Assembly (NCBI GenBank): GCA_003427395.1
Contig: BFEA01000007.1
Span: forward strand, 2,465,858-2,491,068
Length of the DNA: 25,211 bases
Direction: 5' to 3'
Source: Chara braunii
Taxonomy: Eukaryota > Streptophyta > Charophyceae > Charales > Characeae
A program made the translations under genes and the position numbers. The notes below the pieces were generated by a model. It ran no database searches and had not been told where the DNA came from. It worked only from the letters and a program-made list of their open reading frames with translations. How positions within the stretch are numbered: the stretch's first letter is position 1; each line of letters opens with the position of its first letter. Positions 1-9,756 of this stretch are shown here, piece by piece.

Positions 1-514
1 CCTGAATACGAAGCGTGTTCAATTGTAACCGGTGATTTATAGCGGTAACCATGGTTTATCGTGCTAACTGCTGCCTTATCCTGCTAACCGCTGGGATCAA
101 GTGTGGTGAGATGCGTACGAACTTCGAGAATTGATGACCATGCAAACTGTTGTGAACTGCTCATCTTCTTCGTCCTCTCATTCCTTTTTTTTTTTTTTTT
201 GTTTTCAATGTGTTTCATACTTGTGCAGGGGTTATGTGGATCTTCTCTTTTTATTGTGTCAATTTTCAACCGTCCCTACCCCTGGGACGTTTTAATATGG
301 GGTTAGGATAAAACTCCAAAATGACATGTTGCCTACCCTCAGCTGGGCAGGTTGCCGCAGTTCCAGAGCGGTGTGTCCCGTGTTGTGGGCCCGCCTTTTT
401 CCAACTGGCACGAAGTCCGGCCTGCCATGTCGGAATGTCCCCCTACTGGGTGTTGGACAACTGGCCGAGACATACAAAGTTTTTTGCTTACTCCCCATGT
501 TTGACTGGCTGCAT
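1..514. other. No gene recognised; poly-T tract
   Basis: I see no protein family, RNA or transposon signature here. A poly-T run lies near 186-200. The short open frames on both strands have no recognisable domain. The sequence grades into the minisatellite that follows. Confidence 0.5.
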
Positions 515-694
515 GATGTGCAGGGCAGTGGGTCCGCATGACATGCGGGGCAGTAGGTCCATGCGATGTACTGGGTAGCAGGTCCGCGCTGCAGGGGAGT
601 GGGTCCACACGACCCGTAGGTCCATGCGATGCCCAGGGCAGTAGATCCACACGACGTGCAGATCCGCACGACATGCAGGGCAGTAGGTCTGCAC
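515..694. repeat. Degenerate minisatellite, about 25-bp unit
   Basis: The segment repeats variants of a unit reading roughly GGTCCRCAYGAC followed by RTGCAGGGCAGTA, at least six times with substitutions and partial deletions. The repeat makes cysteine-rich open frames on the minus strand that I regard as artefacts. A further unit is embedded at about 785-822 inside the next repeat. Confidence 0.75.
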
Positions 695-1070
695 GATGTG
701 GAGGGAAGTGGTCTGACAGCAGCTTATCGAAGTCCATTTCATGCATGTGCGTGTTTGTAGGTGGCAGGCTGCATGTTGTAGGGCAGCAGGTCCACACGAC
801 CTGCAGGGCAGTAGGTCTGCACGATGTGGAGGGAAGTGGTCTGACGTGGCAGCTTATCGAAGTCCATTTCATGCATCTGCATGTTTGTAGGTGGCAGGCT
901 GCATGTTGTTTAGGGCAGCCAGCCTGACAAGGCCGTTTATCCCCGTCCTGCACGATGTGGAGGGAAGTAGGTCCGACATGACAGCTTATCCAAGTCCATT
1001 TTATGCTTGTGCGTGTTTGTAGGTGGCAGGCTGCATGAAGTTGAGGGCAGCCAGTCTGACAAGGTCCCCG
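695..1070. repeat. Three tandem copies of a ~130-bp repeat
   Basis: Copies start at 695, 823 and 954, each with GATGTGGAGGGAAGT, so the periods are 128 and 131 bp. Each copy then carries CAGCTTATC, AAGTCCATTT and TGTTTGTAGGTGGCAGGCTG. The second and third copies share an extra CAGCC-TGACAAGG tail, so they are closer to each other than to the first. No coding signal was recognised. Confidence 0.85.
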
Positions 1071-1485
1071 TCAAGCTACGCGGAATGCGGACATTATGAT
1101 GACGTTGTTCTGTGGTGGGGGAGGGAACAGAGGCACTCGATCCCTCTGCTGACATGGCCTCTTCGACTCCCAACAATGCCTGCTCATCCTTCTGCCGCCA
1201 TCTCCCTGGCCCTGGGACCTTACCCTGGAACTTGAACGTTGCCCTCCGCTCCCTTGTAGGCCACCCACCACCCACTTCTGATCCGCCTCATCCACCAGTT
1301 CATGTTTCAAACAAATGAATCGAGTTTTCAGCCCTGTTTCAACCACCACCATGTTATCTTGTATTTGTTCCACTGAACATTGTAAAACACTCCCACGTAG
1401 ATGAGTCAAACANGANNTTGATTTTTTAAAAATTGAAAAAAAACTCATTGCTTCGCACCTTTCTTTTTTCATCAATCAAATCAAA
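1071..1485. other. Unassigned sequence with ambiguous bases
   Basis: No gene is recognised. The stretch contains ambiguous bases at 1413, 1416 and 1417. The A/T-rich end from about 1420 may already belong to the mitochondrial insert that follows, because it leads directly into the trnC remnant. Confidence 0.4.
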
Positions 1486-1548
1486 GGCTAAGTGACATAA
1501 AGGTAATGTATTGGACTGCAAATCCACGAATGATGGTTCGAATCCGTC
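1486..1548 (+). pseudogene. trnC-GCA: Mitochondrial-type tRNA-Cys(GCA), 3' truncated
   Basis: The sequence has the plant mitochondrial trnC layout: 5' acceptor strand GGCTAAG (1486-1492), D arm ACAT/ATGT, an anticodon arm with loop CTGCAAA (anticodon GCA), and T arm GATGG / TTCGAAT / CCGTC ending at 1548. The 3' acceptor strand is missing. The bases that follow are instead the coding sequence of nad6, overlapping by two bases (TC at 1547-1548). It is therefore a truncated copy in a nuclear insert of mitochondrial DNA, not a working tRNA gene. Confidence 0.75.
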
Positions 1549-1684
1549 AAGTCTTATTTTATTAGTGGCCATGATTGGAGCTATAGTACTTACCATGCAT
1601 AAGACTACTCAAGTAAAAAGACNAGATGTTTTTCAACAAAATATGATAGATTTTCAAAAGATTATCAAAAAAATACGACAATAG
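1547..1684 (+). pseudogene. nad6: 3' end of mitochondrial nad6 (NUMT)
   Basis: This codes for the last 45 residues of NADH dehydrogenase subunit 6, a membrane subunit of respiratory complex I, ending in TAG at 1682-1684. The frame reads SSLILLVAMIGAIVLTMH, then KTTQVKR, DVFQQN and IDFQ, which is the characteristic C-terminus of plant mitochondrial nad6. An ambiguous base at 1623 affects one codon. All upstream nad6 sequence is absent because the frame is joined directly to the T arm of trnC. With an incomplete gene, mitochondrial trn remnants on both sides and nuclear retrotransposons close by, this is a mitochondrial fragment in the nucleus. Confidence 0.85.
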
Positions 1685-1689
1685 AAAGG

Positions 1690-1727
1690 TCTCTAGTAGC
1701 TCAGTGGTTGGAGCAAATGGCTGTTAA
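1690..1727 (+). pseudogene. trnN-GTT: 5' half of tRNA-Asn(GTT), mitochondrial type
   Basis: Acceptor strand TCTCTAG, then TA, D arm GCTC/GAGC with loop AGTGGTTG, and an anticodon loop CTGTTAA (anticodon GTT) are present in order. The 3' side of the anticodon stem does not pair, so the tRNA similarity stops at about 1727. It lies 6 bp after the nad6 stop codon, which suggests the original nad6-trnN order was kept here. Confidence 0.6.
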
Positions 1728-1951
1728 GTGCGCCGATTTTGACTTCTTTGTGGAAGATGTAGTTTGAACTACGACATTGTTCAGAACATGTCTAAAACAA
1801 TACCTTACCTTATCCCAAGAGGCTCGACTCTTGCCAGAGCCGACGAAGGCCTCTAGCGAGCCTCTGGAGGCTCAATATAAAGTTTGTAATGAAAAGAAAA
1901 AGATTAAAATATAGAATAAACAATGTTTTAATAGAGCAAACAAAATATTAA
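1728..1951. other. Probable rest of the mitochondrial insert, with a hairpin
   Basis: No gene was recognised. The stretch contains a palindrome GAGCCTC-TG-GAGGCTC at 1858-1873, and GAGGCTC also occurs at 1819-1825; small GC hairpins of this sort are common between plant mitochondrial genes. The last 80 bp are A/T-rich and end in TTAA, the candidate target-site duplication of the Ty3/gypsy element that starts at 1952. Confidence 0.4.
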
Positions 1952-2978
1952 TACAAGGAACATGAATATGGACGAAGCACAAAAATCCAGATTTCAAAAT
2001 CACACTGAAGTCCAAGTAGTCAAAGCAAGAGTAGATAGCAAACCATCCATTTGAGAATGATACAGAAGAATCGTGAGTCAATGTCCAAGCCCAACAGGGC
2101 AACACCAACAGCATAACCCAATGTAGCTCTCTCTTGAATGGCGCCAGGCGCCCTATCTACTCTACAGCCTAAGCCTACAACTACAGCATGAAAGCAACCA
2201 GACAACTTGACGACCAGCGAGTGATGATGTCAACACCAATGCCGACCTCCCTCTCCACCAGGTACGTCTCCTTCTTCACCCACACTCTCCCTTGTTATCC
2301 CACACAGTGCCCTTCACCTCCGAAGAACCACCTTCGCCCTCACCTCCCCTGCGCCCTCAGGCAGCCCGGCTATGGCCGCCAACGCCCTGTGCACAGGCAG
2401 CGCCCTACCGCCTAGCGCCTGCCTGTCTAGCACCTCATCCTGGCGCAGCGCAGCAGCTCGCATTAGCGCAGCGTGCCGGCATTGCCCGCAATGGCCAAGA
2501 TCCCTGCCCACCCGCCCTGCTTGCCTATATGTCAGTGTTGCGTGTGGGCGGCCTCCCTTCAGCCTGCGTCTGGGCCCCAGTGCCTGAACCCAGGCCCGAT
2601 GGAGTTGAGGCCCGGGGGATGCAGTTGCGCCTCTTTCGTCAAGGCCTGCGGCCAGATTCAGATAGTGGGCCGATTTCCCTTTGGCATTTTCGGCTTCTCT
2701 ATCCAGCATGCATTGTCGGCCTCACGTTCAAGTGCCCAGGGCCTAACTAACTCATTGGCCCTGGGATTTCCACATTTGCAGAGATCCGAGACTCGGTGCA
2801 CTCCAACCAACTGGCGTGCTGCAACTGTATGGACCCCACTTCGTGAAATGTTTGCACAGAGGGCTCTTGTTGAGTTGCTGGCCCGCCTTCACTTAGGGCG
2901 GGCACTTGGCTTGCAGGGGCCTTAGCCCAGAACATGTTCATCATGGCAAGGCCCCTTCTTGAGGGCTCAATCCTCACA
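1952..2978 (-). repeat. 3' LTR of the Ty3/gypsy element
   Basis: It is a direct repeat of 9757-10799. Read on the minus strand the LTR begins TGTGAGGATTGAG and ends CCTTGC followed by A or its mutated form. The outer end is TA (1952-1953) where the internal copy has TG, so one terminal base has mutated. Open frames inside both LTR copies are proline- or alanine-rich translations with no known domain and are not called as genes. Confidence 0.92.
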
Positions 2979-2991
2979 TTCCATCCCCCTT
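2979..2991 (-). promoter_or_regulatory. Polypurine tract (plus-strand primer)
   Basis: On the minus strand AAGGGGGATGGAA lies directly before the TG that opens the 3' LTR. This purine run is in the right place for the RNase H-resistant primer of plus-strand DNA synthesis in LTR retrotransposons. Confidence 0.85.
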
Positions 2992-3015
2992 AGCTTCGAA
3001 AGTCCGCTGAGATGC

Positions 3016-3655
3016 TTACTTCGCAGGTGCCTTTCCTTTCGGCATCCTCTCATATTCTGCTACCACCTGAGGAGCTGTGTCAATCAGTTCCTCTCTGGTG
3101 AACCACCGGTCTTCTTTTGGATCCGTATGATGCCTGAATCTGACACGATATTAGGAGAACCAATGACTTATGAACAGGCAGATCTCTGTGATCCACAATG
3201 TCGTCGATGTCCACTTGACCATCCATGGTTGGGGGCAGCATGGATCTCCTTGAATGGAATTGATCAGTCTCAGCGAAAGGTGCAAGCTTTGAGGCATGAA
3301 AGACAGGGTGAGTGCGTAGGTGTCCAGGAAAACGGATAACATAGGTAGGACCATCCATCTCATCCCCCACTACATCCAGGACTTCCCAAGGACCAAAATA
3401 CTGAGGCATTAGTTTTCTAGAGATGCCGATTTCTTGTCCTAGCTCACTAGCCTTGACCCAGACACGTTCCCCTACCTGAAATGAGGACTGTCGTCGATGC
3501 TTGTTCTCATAAGCAATCATTGCTTGCTGAGATTTCTTGATGTGCTCGACAGCTTGCTGCAGCAACTTCTCATACTGCACACCATATTCAAGTGTACCTG
3601 GAGTTGCGGAGGATCGGTTTTCAGGTAGGAGGAAGTCTAGAGCGGATCTAGGCTT
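3016..3655 (-). pseudogene. Integrase C-terminal region and chromo-like tail
   Basis: The frame continues from the integrase core past a stop at 3656. It contains the C-terminal integrase signature GERVWVKA, a KLMPQYFGPWEVL block (SH3-like fold) and THPVFHASKL. A chromo-like tail starts at VDIDDIVDHRDLP. A frameshift near 3170 moves the remainder to another frame that reads EDRWFTREELID and APQVVAEYER before a TAA at 3016-3018. Chromo-like tails of this type are known to steer chromovirus integration towards particular chromatin. The region is broken and not functional. Confidence 0.85.
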
Positions 3656-4105
3656 CTATCCCAAGTGCAGCTGGTTAGGACTTACGCCGGTACTGTTGTG
3701 TACAGCGTTGTTGTACAGGCTGGCGATGAGAGGCAACTTCTCATCCCAGTCATCCTGGCTGGGCTTGATGTAATGCCTCAACAGGTGCAGTACAACTCTG
3801 TTCATCTGATCGGCTTGTCCGTTGGCTTCGGGATGATTCCATGAAGTCATCTGAAGTCGACTGCCCATTTGCTCAACAGTATTCTTCCACAACTCACTTG
3901 TGAATCGGACATCTCTGTCGCTAACGATTGTCTTTGGTAAACCAAAGTCACACACCCGGTTGTCCTCGAACAACTTGATGACATGGTCAGTCCTTGCGGT
4001 CTCTAGCATGGCAACTAGTCTAGCGTACTTGGTGAATCGATTGATGATGACGAAAATGTGCCTCTTGCCACTCTTATTGGTTACCAGGGTGTCCATGAAA
4101 TCCAT
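3656..4105 (-). pseudogene. Integrase catalytic core
   Basis: The 149-residue frame covers the DDE core: an MDF block at the start (first Asp, residue 2), IVSDRDVRFTS (second Asp, residue 63) and HPEANGQADQMNR, where the expected Glu of the DD35E triad is Asp (residue 99). The frame opens through a frameshift from the RNase H/zinc-finger frame at about 4100 and ends in TAG at 3656-3658, which interrupts an otherwise continuous pol frame. The loss of the catalytic Glu adds to the evidence that the element is dead. Confidence 0.88.
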
Positions 4106-5067
4106 GGAAACACTCTGTTGATAGGTAAGGGCTTCAGCAACCCAAGCGGTGCTTGAGTTTGCAGCTTGTCCCGCTGACAGACCTGACAGGTCTCTACATT
4201 CTTCTTTGCGTCATCTAGCATTCCAGGCCACCAAAATCGCTGAACTAGATTAGCACTCGTCTTCTTGTAGCCGAAGTGTCCAGTTGCGTCATGACATTCT
4301 CCTAGAAATAAACTACGCAAACTCTCACTTGATGGAACTACTAACCTTTTACACCCGGCCTTATCAAGAAAGAGTAACCCATCCACCATCACAAANTCAC
4401 TTTCTGTGGCCTTGTCTTTTGCCTGANGNTTGCGCATGATGTCCATCATGACAGGGTCTTCCTGATAGGCTCCCACCAACGATCGAGTTACTTCCTGCGA
4501 TACACCAAACTCAGAAACTAGCACCCCTAGGTAGTCTGCTCTCCGAGATAGCGCATTCGCAACCTTGTTGTACTCTCCCTTCAGATACTCAAGCTTAAAG
4601 TCGTATTGATCTATGACCTCAATCCAGCGCTTGAGTGCATCGAAAAGAGCCGGTTGAGTCTTGAACCATTTGAGCCTCTGATGGTCAGTTCTCAAGTAGA
4701 AGAACCGTCCCAACAGAAAGTGTCTCCAATGGACAAGTGCCTTGTAGAGAGCATAGAGTTCCCTTTCGTAGGTGGACTTTGCCAATTTCCTCGATGGCAT
4801 TTTCTTGCTCGTGTACTCAATCGGTCTCAACTTCTTCCCATCCTGCTGAGCCAGCATTGCGCCAATGCCGTATTGGCTTGCGTCAGTGGTCACTATGAAT
4901 GGCTTCTGCGGATCGGGAACCATGAGAACTTCATGATTCATGAGTGCATGCTTCAATCGCTTGAAAGCTCCCTCGCACTCATCACTCCAGTCCCACGACG
5001 TGTCATGTCGAGTTAGATCTGTCAAAGGAGAGGCGATTGTAGAATAGTTCTTTACGAAGTTCCTATA
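4081..5067 (-). pseudogene. RNase H domain and integrase zinc finger
   Basis: This is the same frame as the reverse transcriptase, separated only by the TAG at 5068-5070. RNase H motifs are TTDASQYG (active Asp), TYERELYAL (active Glu) and LRTDHQRLKW (active Asp). Further on is the HHCC zinc finger of integrase: CHDATGHFGY followed by CQVCQ. Ambiguous bases at 4396, 4427 and 4429 leave three codons unread between the two domains. The frame is lost at about 4100, just before the integrase core. Confidence 0.92.
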
Positions 5068-5994
5068 CTAGCCACACATTCCTAAGAAAGATCTGACCTC
5101 AGTGACAGTCTGAGGTCGTGGCCAGTCTCGAATACTAGCCACCTTTGCATCTTCCGACCTAACTCCTTCCGCGGATATGTCATGACCCAAGTATAATATC
5201 TTAGTGCGACCAAACTCACACTTCTCTAGGTTGACCTTATACTTGTGCTGTCGCAGGAGTGAAAGTACAGTCTCAACGTGCTGTGCATGCTCCTTGGCAG
5301 ACTTACTAAAGATCAGAATGTCCTCAAGGTAAACCACAACAAACTTATCTAAATGGTCATGGAAGATCCGATTCATAGCATGCTGGAATGTTCCCGGTGC
5401 ATTGCAAAGACCAAAGGGCATCACTACAAACTCATACAGACCATATCGAGTTTGAAAAGCTGTCTTGTGTTGGTCCTCAGGTCTTATAGCAATCTGATGA
5501 TAGCCGGATTTCAAGTCTATCTTGCTATAGTACTCGCATCCCTGCACCCTATCCAGTAGGTCGTCTATGCGAGGTAGAGGCTCTGCGTTCTTCACGGTGA
5601 TGGCATTGAGGCCTCTATAATCAATGCACATCCTTAACGTACCCCCCTTCTTCGGTACGAATAACACTGGAGATCCGTAAGGGGAAGTACTAGGCCGGAT
5701 CCATCCCTTCTCTGTCAGCTCTTTCAGTTGTCGCCGGAGTTCATCTAACTCGGCGGGAGCCATCCTATAGATCCTTCCCTTTGGGGTTTTACTCCTTGGG
5801 ATGATTTCTATAGCGTGGACAACTTCCCTCTCTATGACCCCTGTGGGCTCTTCGAACAGATTAGGGAATTTAGCAACGGCGCGTTCTATCTCTGGGGGTG
5901 TTTTGACGGCCTCCCCTTTCTCAGAGACATACACAAGGTACATACCTTCCTCTTGGTTCTGTTTGTAATAGTTATAGAACGCGGATGCGCACAA
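5068..5994 (-). pseudogene. Ty3/gypsy reverse transcriptase with altered active site
   Basis: The 308-residue frame holds a full Ty3/gypsy RT: GWIRPSTSPYGSPVLFVPKK (98-116), RMCIDYRGLN (121-130), the first catalytic Asp in YSKIDLKSGYHQI (D160), FVVMPFGLCNAPGTFQ (189-204) and YLGHDIS (268-274). The active-site box, normally YxDD, reads YLED at 222-225 (codon GAG), so one of the two metal-binding Asp residues is Glu. The frame stops with TAG at 5068-5070 inside the FLGMCG block, where the family normally has a Tyr next. Upstream, the protease-RT linker lies in another frame. Confidence 0.95.
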
Positions 5995-6653
5995 GCAGCC
6001 ATAGGTATCAATCTGGTCAATCTGACTGTCCTGCCATCGGGCAACTTATGCTTTAGCACCTTCTTATCCCAGTGGAACTGGGGTTTAGCAACCTCAAGGT
6101 AGTACATGCCTAACAACAAATGGTAAGTCGTCGCTAACCAAGAACGAAATCTTATGATTAAGTTCTCCTCCTCCATAGGAGGAGGTACAGACTACGTCCT
6201 CGATATAGTCTGTGACTATCATGCGCTCCTTGTTGGCCAAAGTAGATGCTACATGTCTACTAAGATGCCGTAGGCTACAGGTCTACTAAGATGCCGTACC
6301 CGGTCCTGTATGTGCAACCTTTCCAAACAGTCGCGACTTATGTAATTCCGCATGGAGCCTATGTCTATGAAGGCACCACATTTGCGGCCTCCTACATCGA
6401 CTTCCACCACGAAATGTTCCCCTCTAGGACCTTTCCTTAGCGCCATCCAAGATTCGCGAGGGTCCTTGTTTGACCACTCACTTTCCAGATCTTCTAAGGC
6501 TTCAGACACATCCAACGTACAGAGCATAGTTTGGTCAGGATGAGTCTGCGGGGTGACTAAAGAGTCATTAGCTATGGGCTGCTCTTGAAGTGGGGAGGGT
6601 ATCAAACCCACTTCACCTTGAGTAGAAGCGACTAAAACTTCCACTGACCTCAC
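5886..6653 (-). pseudogene. Protease and protease-RT linker
   Basis: The pepsin-like retroviral-type protease is recognised by CGAFIDIGSMRNYIS; the catalytic motif is DIG where D-T/S-G is usual. A 26-bp tandem duplication (6249-6300) lies just after the protease and breaks the frame. The linker (5886-6176) contains FHWDKKVLKHKLPDGRTVRL and MAACAHP, then shifts frame near 5990 into the RT. The protease frame begins one base back from the gag stop at 6650-6652, so gag and pol are in a -1 relation here; whether that was natural or is decay cannot be decided from one copy. Confidence 0.85.
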
Positions 6654-7432
6654 ATGTTTCCCGAGCTAGAAGCCTGGGAAGAAGATGCCCCCATCTTAGG
6701 AGGTATCTTTTGCGTGACCTTTGCGTTTTGGCACTTGTACTGGGTGTGTCCGCATTCACCACAGTTTATACAAGCGCCACCCACTCGGCGGTCCCGCCAC
6801 ACGTCTTGATCAAGACCTGCCTTAACCCAATCAACCACTTTGGTCTGATTGGAGGCGGCCTTCCATTGACTCTTTGGTTGGCCCTTCACCCGGCCACCAG
6901 CCTTAGCCTTAACTACTGCGGCGAGGGTGCTACCCTCAACGGTCTCCTCGCCGTCGTACTTTGAACCGTCCAGCAGGTCTGTGAGCTCATCAATCTCTGT
7001 TTGAGTCCCATCGGACTCAACCATCATCAACTTCGCCCCCTTCTTCTTCCATTCCTGCGGACTCTTCTTCTTCCTCGCATCATTCTGAGAGGGTTGAGCA
7101 TTTCCTAGTGTAGCGTCTAAGTTTAAGGCTTTTCTAGACAATGTCTCAAACGAATGGTACTCGAGGCGAGCCTCGCTGGCCAGCAAGTTCCTGAGGTTCT
7201 CTGGAAGACATCTAACAAACGCAGTCAACAGGAAGTGGTCACTGTAGTTGATGCCTGGAACGACGATGAGGCTCTCTATGGTAGTCGTAAGCTCTCTGAC
7301 TGACTTAAACTTTCTTTGATCTAGTGTGTTTATCGCATCAGTGGCCATTTGTCCCTGCTGAGGATTGTGCCAGCGAGCTTCTACCATTTCTAGGAACTGG
7401 TCTAACGTAATTGTCTTTGCCCAGTCCGCCAT
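6650..7432 (-). pseudogene. Gag capsid/nucleocapsid region with zinc knuckle
   Basis: The 260-residue frame has the retrotransposon gag capsid pattern (TLDQFLEMVEARWHNPQQGQ, FRSVREL-like helix, FVRCLPENLR) and a CX2CX4HX4C zinc knuckle, CINCGECGHTQYKCQ, near the C-terminus for RNA packaging. A basic, lysine-rich stretch lies between the two. It ends in TGA at 6650-6652. The upstream part of gag is in another frame, joined by a frameshift at about 7435-7445. Confidence 0.88.
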
Positions 7433-8386
7433 GCGTGGTCCTGCAAGGTCCTCTCAACCAAGTGTTGAGTTCTTCGTCCTTCTTCTCGCCTGAGAAGGAA
7501 GAAGGCGGTTTCGTTGGGGTCTTAGGGTACCATTGACCTTGTGGCTGTCCCTGTTGAGGAACAGGTTGTTGCGGTGGTGTAGCTCCCACCGCTAGACCCG
7601 AAGAAAAAGAAGCAATAGTCTGTGAGATTGCTGCAGACGTGCCACTTGGTTGTGTGCCAGCTTGCACGGGAAAGGGGCCTAACATCGCCGTTAACGGTAA
7701 CGGTGACTGTGCTGGTGGCCTAAATCCTGGCCTTTGCAAAATGTCCAGGATCTGGTCTAGATTTTTTTAATAAAGTCCAATCGGCTGTCCACATGCGCAT
7801 GCAGTGACAACATATTGTTCTTGAATACTTTCATGGGTTCAGTCAATCCTGAGTCATCCAAACCCTCTAAATCAGCTTTGTCAGCCTCTAACGTTTCAAG
7901 CCTGGCTGTTCTATTTTTAATTTCTCTTTCTCTATTGGTTGCCTGTTTCAGTTCCCTCTCTAATCGTTCACGGATCCTTTCGACCTGTTGGAGTTCTAGA
8001 AACTCCCTTTCGCGTGGGGTCAACGGGCTGAACTGCGAGCCCGCCATTTGACTTGTAGACTGTCGAGAACCTACTGAACTGGAAGTACTCGTGGACCCTG
8101 TGGGCATACCCAAATGGGTCCTTGACGAGGATCATGCGGACGATGCAGTAGAGGATGCTGCTGCGCTAGACATTGCTACTGCTCTGCCTGCTGCAGCAGC
8201 CTGTTCCCTAGCTGCTAGGTTCGCTTCTGGCCTCGCTGCTGCTAGAGCACGGGCTCTACGTTCGGCACGAAGCCGTGCTTCGTCTCCCGGTTGTAGGGTC
8301 TGGAACACGTGCGGGACTCTAAGTGCTCCTGATCGTGTAAGTCTCACATTGTCCTCTGTCCCCTCATCGTTGTCTGATTCGCTCAT
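7338..8386 (-). pseudogene. Gag N-terminal region, broken
   Basis: The frame starts at 8386 with MSESDNDEG, continues through Ala/Arg-rich sequence to an in-frame TGA (8132-8134), and goes on in the same frame with a Ser/Thr segment and a strongly charged coiled-coil-like stretch (REREFLELQQVERIRERLER). At 7757 a run of seven A on the minus strand appears to have lost one base; the next frame (7739-7338) carries a Pro/Gln-rich linker up to the capsid region. No known enzyme domain is present, as expected for the N-terminal part of gag. Confidence 0.75.
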
Positions 8387-9741
8387 GAGTTAGGCAAACA
8401 CTATCTGCACTAGAACCCCTAGTGGAGTTTTACCACAGCATGTGTCTGACCGGCACCTAATTTTCTAAAAATAGTTGTCCGACAGGTCCCCTACTTTACC
8501 GATCAAGTGGCAATCTACAACATTCACCACAGATTGTCAACATAGTCTAGATGTATCTTGATTGGTTCACTTACAACAGCATTAGATAGAACTGGCTATG
8601 GTAGTATACAACAGTCCTAGTCTAGATGTATCTTGATTGGTTCACTTACAACAGCATTAGATAGAACTGGCTATGGTAGTATACAACAGTCCTACTCTAA
8701 TCTGTCTGTGAGGTGTTAGCAGTCTGTCCGCCAACTAATCAAAGATAAAAGAAGACCATGTTGCAGATGTATGAATAGTGGGTATGGTTGTGTATCCAGT
8801 TGAGCATCAATTAGAACCTACCCTTCCCCTCAATCCAACATACCGAACAGCATCATTGAGCAGCGGTGTCTTCGTGTGCAACGTCGGCCCACCCCTGTGC
8901 CCAAGTCGTTACCGAGCAAGCCAGCCAGTCCACTCTTATTTACCCTCGTACGGAACGAGCCTTACACCCGGTTGATCTGGCTGATAAGGAGGAATATTAA
9001 GAGCGCCCCCATCTCTTCAGGAATTATTTAACGTCGCAGTCAGGACGACGATCACAGCCAGATTCAATCCGAGTCCCCAACCAGAAATGTTTATAGATGG
9101 TCTGGTAAGCATCTCATAAAAGGCTGGCACACCCGGCAGGACTTCTATTCAGCGCAGCAAGTGCCAAAATGGACAGCAGCCATCGCATGCGTGACCTACT
9201 CCCATTGGGTTGGCATGGTGACCGTGACCCAGNGCTTCGACCAGGGCCCTTCAGAGGCACCGCCCTTTCTCCTTCCAGATGCTTCCGAGAAGATTGTCGT
9301 CTCTCAAGGTAGCGCGCTCAGGACACCTCACCAAAAGAGAGGACTCTCAAGTTGGACTCACTTCCTCACGGTAAGAAGAGATTGAGAGAGTAGATAAGGT
9401 AAGGGAACAACGTACCTGGAGATAGCTGCCCCTAACCACAGATTTCTCACCAATTGAGCTGAGTGTGCATTTGATGACCGGTCTTGGCCTCGGTACCACC
9501 CACAACGCAATGCAGTGCCACCTCAGTCGAATGCCACATCAGCACGCTCTCATCACCAATCATACATTCCGCCTGTCACCATGTCAACTAATGCCGTCTT
9601 AGCCTTTCGGCGCACACCTCTCTACCCAGGCTGTGCGCCTAATCATGGCCTGACGTCACAAGAACCAACTGCGAAGAAGCATCGTCAACGCACCATGTCT
9701 GTATAACGCCAGCGCACCAAGGTAAGTGGCGAATCAAACCA
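8387..9741 (-). other. Untranslated leader of the Ty3/gypsy element
   Basis: The segment lies between the primer binding site and the first gag ATG. It has no extended frame on the element strand. It contains a perfect 75-bp duplication (separate entry) and one ambiguous base at 9233. At about 1.35 kb it is long for a leader; packaging and dimerisation signals would be expected here but I cannot point to one. Confidence 0.7.
8543..8692. repeat. Perfect 75-bp tandem duplication in the leader
   Basis: Two copies starting TAGTCTAGATGTATC at 8543 and at 8618 appear identical over 75 bp, and the bases after the second copy diverge. Perfect identity in an element whose LTRs differ by about 3% suggests the duplication is younger than the insertion. 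Confidence 0.93.
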
Positions 9742-9753
9742 GCTCCGATACCA
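9742..9753 (-). promoter_or_regulatory. Primer binding site, initiator-Met tRNA type
   Basis: On the minus strand TGGTATCGGAGC lies two bases after the LTR end (CA). It differs at one base from the standard plant sequence TGGTATCAGAGC, which pairs with the 3' end of initiator methionine tRNA to prime minus-strand DNA synthesis. Similarity extends weakly into the following GGTTT. Confidence 0.9.
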
Positions 9754-9756
9754 AAT

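Noticed and set aside
292-953. Cysteine-rich open frames with recurring CPACHADPLPCTSC-like words
   Set aside because: The recurrence follows the 25-bp DNA minisatellite and appears in more than one frame; no gene structure is seen.
1484-1555. A full tRNA-Cys with acceptor stem AAGGCT/AGTCTT
   Set aside because: The 3' bases are nad6 coding sequence (SSLILLVA), so the apparent acceptor pairing is chance and would need an abnormal spacer before the D arm.
2292-2977. Proline- and alanine-rich frames, repeated at 10261-10798
   Set aside because: They lie entirely in the LTR pair of the Ty3/gypsy element and match no protein family.
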